From the NCBI RefSeq assembly GCF_003254155.1, contig NZ_QKZI01000013.1, positions 1 through 40,297 of the forward strand: a stretch of 40,297 bases of DNA, given 5' to 3'. A program made the position numbers and the translations under genes. This stretch comes from Psychrobacillus insolitus. GTDB lineage: Bacteria; Bacillota; Bacilli; Bacillales_A; Planococcaceae. Shown here in pieces: positions 40,203 to 40,297 of the stretch (within the stretch, counting starts at the first letter, position 1; each line of letters begins with the position of its first letter). A model generated the notes under the pieces. That model did not search any database. It was not told where the DNA came from and was given only the letters and a program-made list of their open reading frames with translations.

Positions 40203-40297
40203 CATTTTTCCCTAGGTATTAAATACCCTTTTTATTTAGTCCATAAGTACTCATAAATATCGAATTCAAGGTATTCAAATAGTCAAACTATAAGTTA
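40203..40297. repeat. Terminal direct repeat, right copy (circle closure)
   Basis: Exact copy of bases 1-95. When the two are merged, the leftward conjugation remnant (start 40135) and the end of the RepA_N pseudogene (126) become neighbours with about 190 bp of non-coding DNA between them. Confidence 0.95.

Overview
The window is very probably a complete circular plasmid of 40,202 bp. Its first 95 bases are repeated exactly as its last 95 bases, as happens when a closed circle is written as a linear contig. The host looks like a low-GC Gram-positive of the order Bacillales: strong AGGAGG-type ribosome sites, GTG and TTG starts, a lipoprotein transporter, an inc18/pAMbeta1-type Rep and a decayed RepA_N-type Rep. 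Codon style and gene content would suit Lysinibacillus, Solibacillus or a relative, but the genus is a guess.

Plasmid backbone (about 1-9,770 and 38,900-40,202, AT-rich). A RepA_N replication gene (126-1018, minus) is dead, with two amber stops and a frameshift. The working initiator is probably the intact inc18-type Rep (1756-3264, minus). Between Rep and a ParA-type partition operon (5023-3811, minus) lie two arrays of a 16-bp unit centred on ACATGT. Isolated copies also sit in the parA promoter, so the arrays look like a centromere plus autoregulatory operators. Next come a truncated Fic gene, two small mobilization accessory genes, a hairpin-rich oriT candidate and a MobA/MobL (MobQ-type) relaxase. 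The last is followed in the same frame by the C-terminal stub of a VirD4-like coupling protein. Three small conjugation genes (VirB2-like, VirB3/PrgI-like and a third) survive at 39,087-40,135, and the rest of the secretion system is missing. The plasmid is therefore probably mobilizable but not self-transmissible.

Catabolic island (about 10,137-37,640, visibly richer in GC). It lies where the missing conjugation genes would be expected. A wrecked tyrosine recombinase (about 9,871-10,096) is on its left. An intact tyrosine recombinase (37,891-38,859, minus) with a perfect 18-bp inverted repeat and 6-bp spacer (38,985-39,026) is on its right. In order the island holds: a LysR regulator; an ETF:quinone oxidoreductase of the membrane Fe-S type; a ThDP enzyme; a TctCBA tripartite transporter; EtfBA; CoA-transferase 1; HMG-CoA-lyase-like 1; acyl-CoA dehydrogenase; enoyl-CoA hydratase; MmgE/PrpD protein; FAH-family hydrolase; gentisate 1,2-dioxygenase; a 3-hydroxybenzoate 6-hydroxylase-like flavoprotein; CoA-transferase 2; HMG-CoA-lyase-like 2; aconitase; aldehyde dehydrogenase; and an AbrB-family membrane protein.

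How the genes may work together (inference). An aromatic aldehyde or acid becomes (methyl)gentisate, the ring is opened and the product is hydrolysed. The resulting short, possibly branched, dicarboxylic acids are activated by CoA-transferases, oxidised by a branched-chain-type acyl-CoA dehydrogenase, hydrated, and split by HMG-CoA-lyase-like enzymes. EtfBA and the Fe-S oxidoreductase carry the electrons to the quinone pool. The pairing of a gentisate pathway with two CoA-transferase/lyase modules, an aconitase and a dedicated ETF chain is the most novel feature here. The true substrate is not settled by the sequence.
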